A stretch of 6,024 nucleotides of DNA from an uncultured Desulfomonile sp. (GTDB lineage: Bacteria; Desulfobacterota; Desulfomonilia; Desulfomonilales; Desulfomonilaceae): assembly GCA_937915285.1 (NCBI GenBank), contig CALDNG010000095.1:1-6024 (forward strand), written 5' to 3'. The translations under genes and the position numbers were made by a program. Under the pieces are notes generated by a model. The model did no database searches, had not been told where the DNA came from, and saw only the letters and a program-made list of their open reading frames with translations. Positions 1 to 5,870 of the stretch are shown here, piece after piece (positions within the stretch are counted from its first letter, which is position 1; every line of letters starts with the position of its first letter).

Positions 1-567
1 CGGCACCATCCTGGTATACAACCCCGAAGACGGCAGCATCATCGCTATGGCGACATGCACAATCACTACAAAAATTGTGCTGATGAGCGCGAATAGTCCA
101 TAAGTGGCGCTGTCGATAGTGGTGAGATTAGATGTCATGACGTGATTTATGTCAGAAGCCCGGATCTGTATGAAGCGCTGCCATTTTACCCTGGCCATGG
201 ACCTGAAGAGGTCATCCCGGAGTTTGCGGGTGAACGCATGAGACAGCTCCGAATTCAAAACGGTAGACCATCTCTGGATGACTGCGTACAACGATACTAT
301 TACAACATAAACCACGAGTATTGCCGGCAGGCTCAGAGGGATCCCGATATAATTCCATGCCTTGCCTACAATCGCCACAATGCCTTCAGGAGCGGAGTCG
401 CCAATTCCAATCAACTGCAGGAACGGAATAAGCATCAGCAGGCCTATCCCCTGCGTGAGTCCCATGGCGACAAGCACTGCTATTGCAAAATAGGCCCTGA
501 GACCGGCCTGATTAAAAAGTTCTCTCAAATACTCCCTGAACAATATTTTTCTGGAATAGACATTCAA
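1..567 (-). CDS. ABC exporter, N-terminal part of the transmembrane domain (partial, runs off left edge)
   Basis: The minus strand is open for 189 codons to the window edge with no stop. The product begins MNVYSRKILFREYLREL and has hydrophobic segments at about residues 25-55, 80-98 and 155-178. Between the second and third lies a charged stretch (about 108-150) containing LRDDLFRSMARVKW and RASDINHVMTSNL. This matches the intracellular loop of type IV ABC exporter membrane domains, where an 'L..L...W..L...R.SDL.H.LT.DL'-like pattern is usual. Full-length members carry a C-terminal ATPase domain, which here would lie beyond the edge. The substrate cannot be told from this part. The start is TTG at 567-565, chosen because AAGGA (579-575) sits 7 nt upstream; another TTG at 603-601 follows directly after an in-frame TGA and lacks such a site. 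An ATG at 563 is in a different frame and stops quickly. The residues nearest the edge (MMLPSSGLYTRMVP) are less typical, so a frameshift just outside cannot be excluded. Confidence 0.8.
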   Translation of the reverse strand, partial: MNVYSRKILFREYLRELFNQAGLRAYFAIAVLVAMGLTQGIGLLMLIPFLQLIGIGDSAPEGIVAIVGKAWNYIGIPLSLPAILVVYVVIVSLYAVIQRWSTVLNSELSHAFTRKLRDDLFRSMARVKWQRFIQIRASDINHVMTSNLTTIDSATYGLFALISTIFVVIVHVAIAMMLPSSGLYTRMVP

Positions 568-871
568 ATCTTTTTCCTTTTTTCTAATATTCTGACGGAT
601 CAATCAAAATGATTGGACAGCTTCTGATATAGCATACCGACAAGCCATCATAAACAGGCCCGGTAACCCAGGAATTAAGGGAATAGCTTTCAGAAAGCGA
701 ACTGGGCAAATCCATTTACCGACCCTCTGACCGGCATGTAAGATTGCCCCAGGCAATTCATTCGATGACAGCCTCTATACAAATCAAATCAAAAAGCAAA
801 GGCAGCCCCTGAAAAATACTGGAGCCGCCTTTACTTTTTGAGATACATGCTCGCCTGTTAAGAAAATATTA
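568..871. other. Intergenic region upstream of the ABC exporter with three short perfect palindromes
   Basis: No coding sequence is supported here. The stretch holds three compact perfect inverted repeats: CAATCA-aaa-TGATTG (601-615), GCTTTC-a-GAAAGC (686-698) and ATTGCC-cca-GGCAAT (743-757), followed by the hairpin terminator at 798-832. The first lies about 34 nt upstream of the TTG start of the exporter, so it could be an operator or a leader hairpin. No convincing sigma70 promoter was found for the minus-strand gene. The best candidate is TTGCCC (709-704) with TATTCC (685-680) and an 18-nt spacer covering the middle palindrome, which is weak. Confidence 0.4.
791..839. terminator. Bidirectional intrinsic terminator hairpin
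   Basis: AAAGGCAGCCCC (798-809) pairs with GGAGCCGCCTTT (821-832), 10 of 12 positions matching, around an 11-nt loop. A T-run follows on the plus strand (835-839), and A5 at 791-795 gives a T-run on the minus strand. It could therefore stop transcription from either side. It would end any minus-strand transcript coming through 872-1066 before it reached the ABC exporter. Confidence 0.6.
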
Positions 872-1066
872 TCACTCCGGAAAGGAACAGGCAACCTCGG
901 TCCATGGCAATTTATTCCAAAAATGGTTGAGAATTTGATCTTGCATAAGCATCAGCAAATCCACGGCCGCCAAGGAGGTGGTAATAAATCCCCAACGGCG
1001 GACTGGCCTGATCCTGTTCAGCATGCTGTCAACACGTGAAATCAACATTTTTTTTGATGTAAACAA
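872..1066 (-). CDS. Possible small hypothetical protein, 64 residues
   Basis: An open frame on the minus strand reads from TTG (1066) to TGA (872). The product has a basic N-terminal part (MLNRIRPVRRW), a mildly hydrophobic middle (ITTSLAAVDLLMLM) and a C-terminus rich in W, P and E (LPWTEVACSFPE). I do not recognise the family. In favour: the composition looks protein-like, codon third positions are mixed, AAGG lies 8 nt before the TTG, and a terminator follows about 40 nt past the stop. Against: the start is TTG, the ribosome site is weak, the internal ATGs (residues 7 and 15) have no ribosome site, and the 5' end abuts the promoter of the divergent plus-strand gene. It may be a real short gene or a chance frame. 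Confidence 0.35.
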   Translation of the reverse strand: MFTSKKMLISRVDSMLNRIRPVRRWGFITTSLAAVDLLMLMQDQILNHFWNKLPWTEVACSFPE

Positions 1067-1070
1067 AGTA

Positions 1071-1099
1071 TTGACCTTTTTACTGGCCTAAACAATAAT
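1071..1099 (+). promoter_or_regulatory. Near-consensus sigma70 promoter for the 1199-2854 acyl-CoA synthetase
   Basis: TTGACC (1071-1076) matches the -35 consensus at 5 of 6 positions and AATAAT (1094-1099) matches the -10 at 5 of 6, with an ideal 17-nt spacer. Transcription would start near 1106 and leave a leader of about 93 nt. That leader holds a small imperfect hairpin: AACACT (1103-1108) with AGTGTT (1128-1133), enclosing GGCT-ttg-AGCC. Confidence 0.65.
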
Positions 1100-1184
1100 G
1101 AAAACACTGGCTTTGAGCCTCCAGATAAGTGTTGCTGATTGGCTATCAATTAGTTTTAGCACGCTTATCATTCAGCACAATTGT

Positions 1185-1190
1185 AAGGAG
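1185..1190 (+). promoter_or_regulatory. Ribosome binding site that fixes the 1199 start
   Basis: AAGGAG lies 8 nt before the ATG at 1199. It supports this start over the in-frame Met12 codon, where homologous sequence begins. It also argues against the overlapping frame starting at 1098. Confidence 0.75.
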
Positions 1191-1198
1191 AAGACACA

Positions 1199-2854
1199 AT
1201 GGTTTCAGAATGCGGAACTGGCGTTCAGAACATGCGTAGCTATCAGGAGACTTATGATCATTACAGGAGCGAGAGTCCCGAATATTTCAATTTCGGGTAC
1301 GATGTAATCGACAAATTCGCCGGCGACCCGGACATGAAGATGATGGTCTGGGCGGGCGACAACTGTGAGGATCGTCATCTTAGCTACGCCTATTTTCGTG
1401 ATCGAACCAATCAGGTCGTAAATGCCCTGAATTCTCTGGGACTTAAGAAAAACGACCGCGTAATGATAGTAATGTCACGCGTTCCGGAGTGGTGGGAAAG
1501 CATGATTGGAATGATCAAAGCTGGTGTAATAGCTGTTCCTGGGACCACTCAGTTAACCCAGAAAGATATAAAGCATCGTATCGACGCCAGCAATATCCGT
1601 TGTGTGATAACTGATTCCGACAATGCCCATAAGTTTGATGAAGCCCGTAAGGAATTCCCTGGACTTGACTCCTTTATAATTGTGGACGGAGAACGTGATG
1701 GATGGCTGAATTACGAATCCCTGGTTTCAAAGGCCAGTAAAACTGTTAGCGCCGAAGACAGGGTCAAGACTCACAAGGATGACCCGATGCTGCTTTATTT
1801 CACCAGCGGCACCACAGGTCAGCCCAAAATGACGCTTCATTCCCATTGCTATCCTATTGGCCACCAGATAACCGGCAGATTCTGGCTGGATCTAAGGCCT
1901 GGTGAGCTTCACTGGAACCTTTCCGATACAGGATGGGCTAAAGCGGCCTGGAGTAGCCTTTTCGGGCCTCTTGGCGTTGGAGCTACAATATTTGTTCATA
2001 ACACCAAGGGCAAATATAGCGCCAATCTGACACTGGACCTTCTCTCAAAATTTGGTGTTACAAGTTTCTGTGCCCCACCCACGGCATACAGGCTGTTGAT
2101 AGTGGAGGATTTGACCAAATATGATCTTTCATCCCTAAGAAGTTGCGTAGGAGCCGGGGAGCCCTTGAATCCGGAAGTAATAGACATCTGGAAAAAACAA
2201 ACCGGTCTTCAGATTCGCGATGGTTATGGCCAAACCGAGACAGTGCTCATAGTGGGCAATTTTCCGGTAGAGGACGCTCCGGTCAAACCCGGATCAATGG
2301 GAAAGGCGGCTCCCGGTTTTGTTATCGATGTCATAGACGAGCAGAGCAGGCCCTTGCCGCCCAACAAGGAGGGTGACATAGCGGTCAAGGTTAAACCTGA
2401 CCGTCCGATCGGGCTTTACAGGGAATATTGGGGGAACCCCGCCGCGACTCAGGCTACTTACCGTGGAGACTATTATATAACAGGAGACAGGGCCTACCGT
2501 GACGAAGATGGCTATTTCTGGTTCGTGGGAAGGGCCGACGATGTTATCATCAGTTCAGGTTACAGGATTGGGCCATTCGAGGTCGAAAGCGCATTGATAG
2601 AGCATCCTGCAGTCCTGGAATCAGCAGTTGTGGCAAAACCTGATCCCGTGCGAGGCGAAATAGTCAAGGCGTTCGTGGTGCTTAGGGAAGGATATGAGCC
2701 ATCGGATAAACTGGCTACGGAATTGCAAGACTTTGTTAAAAATCTCACAGCGCCATACAAATACCCTCGTGAAATAGAGTTTGAGTCGGAGTTGCCAAAG
2801 ACGGTCAGCGGCAAGATCCGAAGGGTAGAATTGCGTCAACGTAAAAAACAGTGA
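1199..2854 (+). CDS. Medium-chain/aromatic-type acyl-CoA synthetase (AMP-forming)
   Basis: A 551-residue cytoplasmic adenylate-forming enzyme: acid + ATP + CoA gives acyl-CoA + AMP + PPi. Visible ANL-superfamily motifs are the phosphate-binding loop TSGTTGQPK (202-210), YGQTE (343-347), TGD with ribose-binding Asp430, the hinge region GRADD (444-448) with Arg445, SSGYRIGPFEVE (452-463), and the C-terminal catalytic Lys539 in VSGKIRR. The stretch WNLSDTGWAKAAW and the 'SGYRIGP.EVE' form are typical of the ACSM/medium-chain group, which also includes some benzoate-CoA ligases. Length is normal for that family and the gene is intact. Substrate choice (medium-chain, branched or aromatic acid) cannot be read from the sequence. 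The ATG at 1199 is preceded by AAGGAG (1185-1190) with an 8-nt spacer. Family similarity begins near Met12, but that codon has no such site. It has its own promoter and converges on the next synthetase. Confidence 0.93.
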   Translation: MVSECGTGVQNMRSYQETYDHYRSESPEYFNFGYDVIDKFAGDPDMKMMVWAGDNCEDRHLSYAYFRDRTNQVVNALNSLGLKKNDRVMIVMSRVPEWWESMIGMIKAGVIAVPGTTQLTQKDIKHRIDASNIRCVITDSDNAHKFDEARKEFPGLDSFIIVDGERDGWLNYESLVSKASKTVSAEDRVKTHKDDPMLLYFTSGTTGQPKMTLHSHCYPIGHQITGRFWLDLRPGELHWNLSDTGWAKAAWSSLFGPLGVGATIFVHNTKGKYSANLTLDLLSKFGVTSFCAPPTAYRLLIVEDLTKYDLSSLRSCVGAGEPLNPEVIDIWKKQTGLQIRDGYGQTETVLIVGNFPVEDAPVKPGSMGKAAPGFVIDVIDEQSRPLPPNKEGDIAVKVKPDRPIGLYREYWGNPAATQATYRGDYYITGDRAYRDEDGYFWFVGRADDVIISSGYRIGPFEVESALIEHPAVLESAVVAKPDPVRGEIVKAFVVLREGYEPSDKLATELQDFVKNLTAPYKYPREIEFESELPKTVSGKIRRVELRQRKKQ

Positions 2855-2863
2855 TTTATTTGC

Positions 2864-2890
2864 GGCGCCTCCTCAACAATCCGAGGCGCC
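2864..2890. terminator. Hairpin between the two convergent synthetase genes
   Basis: GGCGCCTC (2864-2871) and GAGGCGCC (2883-2890) form a perfect 8-bp GC-rich stem with an 11-nt loop, 10 nt after the plus-strand stop and 60 nt after the minus-strand stop. Its position between converging genes suggests a shared bidirectional terminator. Neither side has a clean T-run (TCAAATT on plus, AAATAAAT on minus), so it may work poorly alone or act as a 3'-end stabiliser. Confidence 0.6.
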
Positions 2891-2950
2891 TCAAATTCCA
2901 AATCTGCAATCTTAGGCTGGCTTTGCGCCACACCCACCGAATTAACGCAT

Positions 2951-4714
2951 CTAGGCGGTTTTAGTTTCGGCCGCCTTTTCAAGCCCCAGTTCCTTTATGG
3001 ACTCCTGACGCATGAGATATTTTTGAATCTTGCCTGATACGGTCATTGGGAAATCATCGACGAATTTCACGTATCGCGGGATCTTGTAATACGCTATTTT
3101 GCCCTTGCAGAAACTCCGGAATTCTTCGAGGGTAGATGTTGACCCGGGTTTGCGTTTGATCCAAACCATTATTTCCTCACCGTATTTGACATCCGGTACT
3201 CCGACCACATGAACATCCGAGATTTCAGGATGCAAGTGGAGAAATTCCTCTATTTCCCGCGGATATATGTTCTCGCCCCCTCGTATGATCATGTCCTTTA
3301 TCCGCCCTACGATTTTGACATAACCTTCATCGTCCATCTCGGCCAAATCACCGGTGTGCATCCATCGAGCAGGGTCTATTGCGGCCCTGGTGGCTCCTTC
3401 GTTATTCCAGTAACCTGCCATTACGCTATAACCACGTGCGCATAGTTCGCCCGGCTCACCAATCGGAACAACCTGACCCGTCTCAGGGTTTATGATCTTT
3501 ATTTCGAGATGGGGGTGAGTCGCTCCTACCGTGCTCACCCTCTTGTCCAGTGAAGTGTCAGCCCTTGTCTGAGTGCTGACCGGACTGGTTTCTGTCATAC
3601 CGTAACAGATGGTGACTTCACGCATGTTCATCAGGGTGTTCACCTTCCTCATGACTTCAATCGGACAAGGTGAGCCTGCCATTATTCCGGTGCGTAGGGT
3701 GGAGAGGTCGAACGTATCAAAATCCGGGTGATCCAGTTCGGCAATAAACATGGTCGGAACACCGTATAGAGCAGTACACTTCTCTTCCTGAACAGTCTGA
3801 AGGGTCAACAACGGATCAAACCCTTCTGCAGGGTAAATCATCGTCGCCCCGTGAGTGATGCAACCGAGATTGCCCATCACCATGCCAAAGCAGTGATAAA
3901 GCGGAACAGGAATACACATACGATCCTTATGAGTGATACCCTGTAAATCAGCCACAAAGTATCCGTTATTGAGGATGTTGTGGTGAGTAAGCGATGCCCC
4001 TTTGGGGAATCCGGTGGTGCCGCTGGTGTACTGGATGTTAATTATGTCGTCAAACTGGAGAATCCCCTGTCTGGAAGTCAAAGCTTCATCTGGAACCATA
4101 TTTGCCATTTCCATGACCTGATCCCATGTGAACATACCCGGGGTAGCCTGTTTACCAAGGCGAATCACGGTTCGAAGGGAGGGCAACCTTTTTGACTGCA
4201 GTTTGCCTGGCTGGCAATTGTTTAGCTCAGGGCACAGCTCATAAAGCATCTCGGTGTAATTGGATGTCTTAAATTCGGGGGATATGACTATGGCAACGCA
4301 ACCAGATTCACGAAGCACATATTCCAGCTCATGGGAACGGTATGCCGGGTTAATGTTTACGAGGATTGCCCCCATCTTGCCGGTGGCGAACTGGGTGGCG
4401 CACCACTCGTAATTGTTGGGGGACCACACACCGATCCTATCACCCTTTCGCAAACCCAGGTGAATCAAGGACTTGGCTAGCTGATTAACCCTGGCCTGAA
4501 GCTGGGCATATGTAAGCCTGATTCCCTGGTGTTTCACTACTAAAGCTTCATTGTCCGGGAATTGGCTGACTGTTTCATCGAGCTTGTCGCCGATTGTCAT
4601 TCCTAACAACGGCTTCTCGCTGGCTCCACTGGCATAGCTCATCTGAGGTTTTACAACAACGCCTTCATCGTTTGCGGTCGTACAGACTTCTATCGCCTGA
4701 CCCCTTTGCTGCAT
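2951..4714 (-). CDS. ACSF2-like fatty acyl-CoA synthetase (AMP-forming)
   Basis: A 587-residue cytoplasmic adenylate-forming ligase that activates a fatty acid to acyl-CoA through acyl-AMP. Motifs in order are [11 protein letters not shown] (229-239), [10 protein letters not shown] (371-380), HTGD with Asp456, GRIKD with Arg471, [12 protein letters not shown] (478-489), and Lys562 in MTVSGKIQK. The run [16 protein letters not shown] (421-436) and the NIYPREIEE hinge place it with the ACSF2 / fatty acyl-CoA synthetase group rather than with the ACSM-like neighbour. The gene is intact. The ATG at 4714 has GGGAG (4725-4721) 6 nt upstream. Similarity to relatives seems to begin near Met25 (MSYASG...), so about 24 extra N-terminal residues are present; Met25 lacks a ribosome site. 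Chain-length preference is unknown. A supporting role in beta-oxidation is inferred from the family. It has a separate upstream region and is not in an operon with the plus-strand synthetase. Confidence 0.93.
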   Translation of the reverse strand: MQQRGQAIEVCTTANDEGVVVKPQMSYASGASEKPLLGMTIGDKLDETVSQFPDNEALVVKHQGIRLTYAQLQARVNQLAKSLIHLGLRKGDRIGVWSPNNYEWCATQFATGKMGAILVNINPAYRSHELEYVLRESGCVAIVISPEFKTSNYTEMLYELCPELNNCQPGKLQSKRLPSLRTVIRLGKQATPGMFTWDQVMEMANMVPDEALTSRQGILQFDDIINIQYTSGTTGFPKGASLTHHNILNNGYFVADLQGITHKDRMCIPVPLYHCFGMVMGNLGCITHGATMIYPAEGFDPLLTLQTVQEEKCTALYGVPTMFIAELDHPDFDTFDLSTLRTGIMAGSPCPIEVMRKVNTLMNMREVTICYGMTETSPVSTQTRADTSLDKRVSTVGATHPHLEIKIINPETGQVVPIGEPGELCARGYSVMAGYWNNEGATRAAIDPARWMHTGDLAEMDDEGYVKIVGRIKDMIIRGGENIYPREIEEFLHLHPEISDVHVVGVPDVKYGEEIMVWIKRKPGSTSTLEEFRSFCKGKIAYYKIPRYVKFVDDFPMTVSGKIQKYLMRQESIKELGLEKAAETKTA

Positions 4715-4894
4715 CTTTGGCTCCCTTTTGTTACCGAATTAAGCGTGCCCGAACAATTTTGCTTCGCCTTCGCGCAGGTGATCATCCATGATACAATTCC
4801 CGATATACGGAATACACTTCATTGAATCACCGCGGGCTCAAGTCAGACCAGGCCGCTAAAAACTCCTGAAAAAACATCCAGTAAAGTTTTTAAG

Positions 4895-4922
4895 ATTACT
4901 TTATCCCGCCAAGGCCTGTCAA
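4895..4922 (-). promoter_or_regulatory. Candidate sigma70 promoter for the ACSF2-like synthetase
   Basis: Read on the minus strand, a perfect TTGACA (4922-4917) is followed after 16 nt by AGTAAT (4900-4895), which matches TATAAT at 4 of 6 positions. Transcription would begin near 4888 and give a leader of roughly 170 nt. The -10 is only fair (TAATCT with an 18-nt spacer is an alternative), so this is a candidate supported mainly by the exact -35. Confidence 0.45.
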
Positions 4923-4934
4923 GGTTGGCTTGAC
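4918..4934. promoter_or_regulatory. Inverted repeat overlapping the -35 box, possible operator
   Basis: GTCAAG (4918-4923) and CTTGAC (4929-4934) form a perfect 6-bp dyad with a 5-nt spacer. The left arm coincides with the minus-strand -35 TTGACA, the usual place for a repressor to block polymerase. No T-run follows on either strand, so it is not a terminator. A TetR- or MarR-type operator is plausible, but the regulator is not in the window. Confidence 0.4.
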
Positions 4935-5081
4935 GAAAAATCGGGCGTTATCTTGAACTATCGCCGGAAATTACCGCAACCTCTGTCACATGAAGTTTTT
5001 TAGGCTGTTTATTTAAAAGACGCCTACCATTTCGGTTTGATTGAAAAATTGGGATTGATCTTTCAGACTGTCCACAATAGC

Positions 5082-5426
5082 TGTTGATAACTCGTTGACA
5101 AGGATGCATCTAAATTCATTTTAGAGTTAACTTTCTTACTGTTACACAGATTGTAACAAATTAACGCAACATTAGTTTTACTAATATTTAAGAACACATA
5201 CACAACCAGCGCGCCCATTGTCCCAGTGACATGTATCATCATCGTCAGACGCTATATGTTTATCAACAGTTGTTGGCAAGTTATGGTTGTTTCATAAACG
5301 GTTTTTCAGGTAAGCCTCATAACTGTGACGTTCGGGTCAGCCGGGAGTGTTGTGTAATTTGAGTTCACAGATCAGTCCATGTCTCAGTTGTATGATCTTG
5401 TTCTGGATGGTATTGGCTGTGGACAA
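5082..5426. other. Three DnaA-box-like 9-mers, weak candidate origin or DnaA-regulated region
   Basis: TGTTGATAA (5082-5090, minus-strand TTATCAACA), TTATCAACA (5260-5268) and TGTGGACAA (5418-5426, minus-strand TTGTCCACA) each differ from TTATCCACA at one position. CTGTCCACA at 5068-5076 differs at two. The first two are part of a 10-bp inverted pair (CTGTTGATAA / TTATCAACAG) flanking the AT-rich inverted-repeat cluster. No dnaA, dnaN, parAB or rep gene is in view, so an origin call is tentative. Confidence 0.25.
5109..5185. repeat. Cluster of four inverted repeats in AT-rich DNA
   Basis: Within 77 nt lie TCTAAA-ttcat-TTTAGA (5109-5125), the 8-bp palindrome AGTTAACT (5125-5132), TGTTAC-acagatt-GTAACA (5140-5158) and ATTAGT-ttt-ACTAAT (5171-5185). 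All arms are perfect. Their density suggests a multi-site protein-binding region, for example stacked operators or an AT-rich unwinding element. The function is inferred from arrangement only. Confidence 0.5.
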
Positions 5427-5509
5427 GTTGTGTCATTCCGAGAAATGAACACTTGAGGGTTTTGGTGGAAGGTTGTAGGGTCTTTGTGGTAAGTTTGCGG
5501 AGGGTTGCG

Positions 5510-5514
5510 GGAGG
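5510..5514 (+). promoter_or_regulatory. Strong ribosome binding site for the small membrane protein
   Basis: GGAGG lies 9 nt before the ATG at 5524 and is the main support for this short gene. It is embedded in a G-run array, GG-A-GGG-TTGC-GGG-A-GG (5499-5514), which could fold and hide the site. Confidence 0.6.
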
Positions 5515-5523
5515 AATTTGACA

Positions 5524-5688
5524 ATGGATGTGGTCTACTATCTTGGTCTGGCGTGTTTGTGGCTCATGTCGGGAGTGGACACGCTATTGTTGATGAAACT
5601 CACCACCAGGAGACGTTATATAGTGGCATGGGGGATGGTGCGCCTTATCCCTCTCGTTATGGTTACACTATATGGGGTAGCCAGATGA
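5524..5688 (+). CDS. Small two-helix membrane protein, 54 residues, family unknown
   Basis: ATG to TGA, starting MDVVYYLGLACLWLMSG and ending LVMVTLYGVAR. Two hydrophobic segments (about 3-24 and 32-53) flank a short basic turn, KLTTRRR (25-31). By the positive-inside rule the turn faces the cytoplasm and both ends face out. Each helix has one buried charge, Asp19 and Arg40, placed so that they could pair across the hairpin. The strong GGAGG site 9 nt upstream, the clean two-helix pattern and the basic loop support a real gene. An overlapping frame (5505-5717) encodes a mixed-composition, non-membrane sequence and has no good start. I do not recognise the family. Small hydrophobic proteins of this size include transporter or kinase subunits and type I toxins, but nothing selects among these. 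About 180 nt separate it from the downstream amidase on the same strand, so co-transcription is possible. Confidence 0.6.
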   Translation: MDVVYYLGLACLWLMSGVDTLLLMKLTTRRRYIVAWGMVRLIPLVMVTLYGVAR

Positions 5689-5731
5689 AAGTGGCCAGAT
5701 TGAAGCGCATTACTTGAATGCTCCGCAACAC

Positions 5732-5765
5732 CTTTGCAAAAGCCTTTCAAAGACCAGTTTTTTTT
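5732..5765 (+). terminator. Weak candidate terminator after the small membrane protein
   Basis: CTTTG (5732-5736) can pair with CAAAG (5748-5752), and a run of eight T follows at 5758-5765 after a 5-nt gap. The stem is short and AT-rich, so termination would be partial at best. If real, it would separate the small gene from the amidase downstream. Confidence 0.3.
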
Positions 5766-5870
5766 AGACGTAATCCTTTAGACTGAAACAATCGTTCGGC
5801 TGAAAAGGTTTTACGGGCGAACTATGCGTTTTAACTAACAATAACTATAGCTTAACCAGGAGAAGTAACC

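Larger units (their letters stand above)
4715..5523. other. Long divergent intergenic region with inverted-repeat cluster and G-rich leader
   Basis: About 800 nt without a supportable gene. From left to right: the leader and candidate promoter/operator of the minus-strand synthetase (to about 4935); an imperfect dyad ATTCC...GGAAT at 4796-4813; an AT-rich block at 5105-5190 with several inverted repeats; DnaA-box-like 9-mers at 5082-5090, 5260-5268 and 5418-5426; and from about 5440 a leader with far more G than C on the plus strand (27 G against 3 C in 5461-5520). Short frames here, such as 5231-5362, lack ribosome sites. No known riboswitch or structured RNA was recognised. Confidence 0.6.

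Noticed and set aside
142..612. 156-codon plus-strand open frame
   Set aside because: It lies antisense to the ABC exporter, whose minus-strand frame gives a clear membrane-domain sequence. The plus-strand product has no domain-like pattern and a weak start.
1098..1307. 69-codon plus-strand frame overlapping the start of the ACSM-like gene
   Set aside because: Its ATG lies within or next to the promoter -10, it has no ribosome site, and it runs out of frame into a well-supported gene.
2143..2376. Out-of-frame plus-strand frame, with minus-strand frames at 1996-2187, 2560-2814 and 2621-2839
   Set aside because: All lie inside the ACSM-like synthetase gene and read as low-sense shadows of it.
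3209..3445. Plus-strand frames inside the ACSF2-like gene (also 3980-4195 and 4594-4791)
   Set aside because: They are antisense shadows of an intact, motif-complete gene, with no ribosome sites or recognisable products.
4789..4860. 23-residue plus-strand frame, considered as a leader peptide
   Set aside because: It has no ribosome site, lies on the strand opposite to the nearby synthetase, and has no run of a single amino acid that would suggest attenuation.
5231..5362. 43-residue plus-strand frame starting MYHHRQTLYVYQQ
   Set aside because: No ribosome site precedes the ATG and there is no recognisable pattern. It overlaps the DnaA-box-like 9-mer at 5260, so chance is the simpler explanation.
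4860..5520. CRISPR array, tRNA or known riboswitch in the long intergenic region
   Set aside because: There are no regularly spaced direct repeats, no cloverleaf with CCA-end features, and no conserved riboswitch core that I could recognise. The inverted repeats are all different.
5505..5717. 70-codon plus-strand frame overlapping the small membrane protein
   Set aside because: It starts at TTG inside the G-rich ribosome-site region, and its product is of mixed composition. The 5524-5688 frame has the ATG, the spacing and the membrane pattern.
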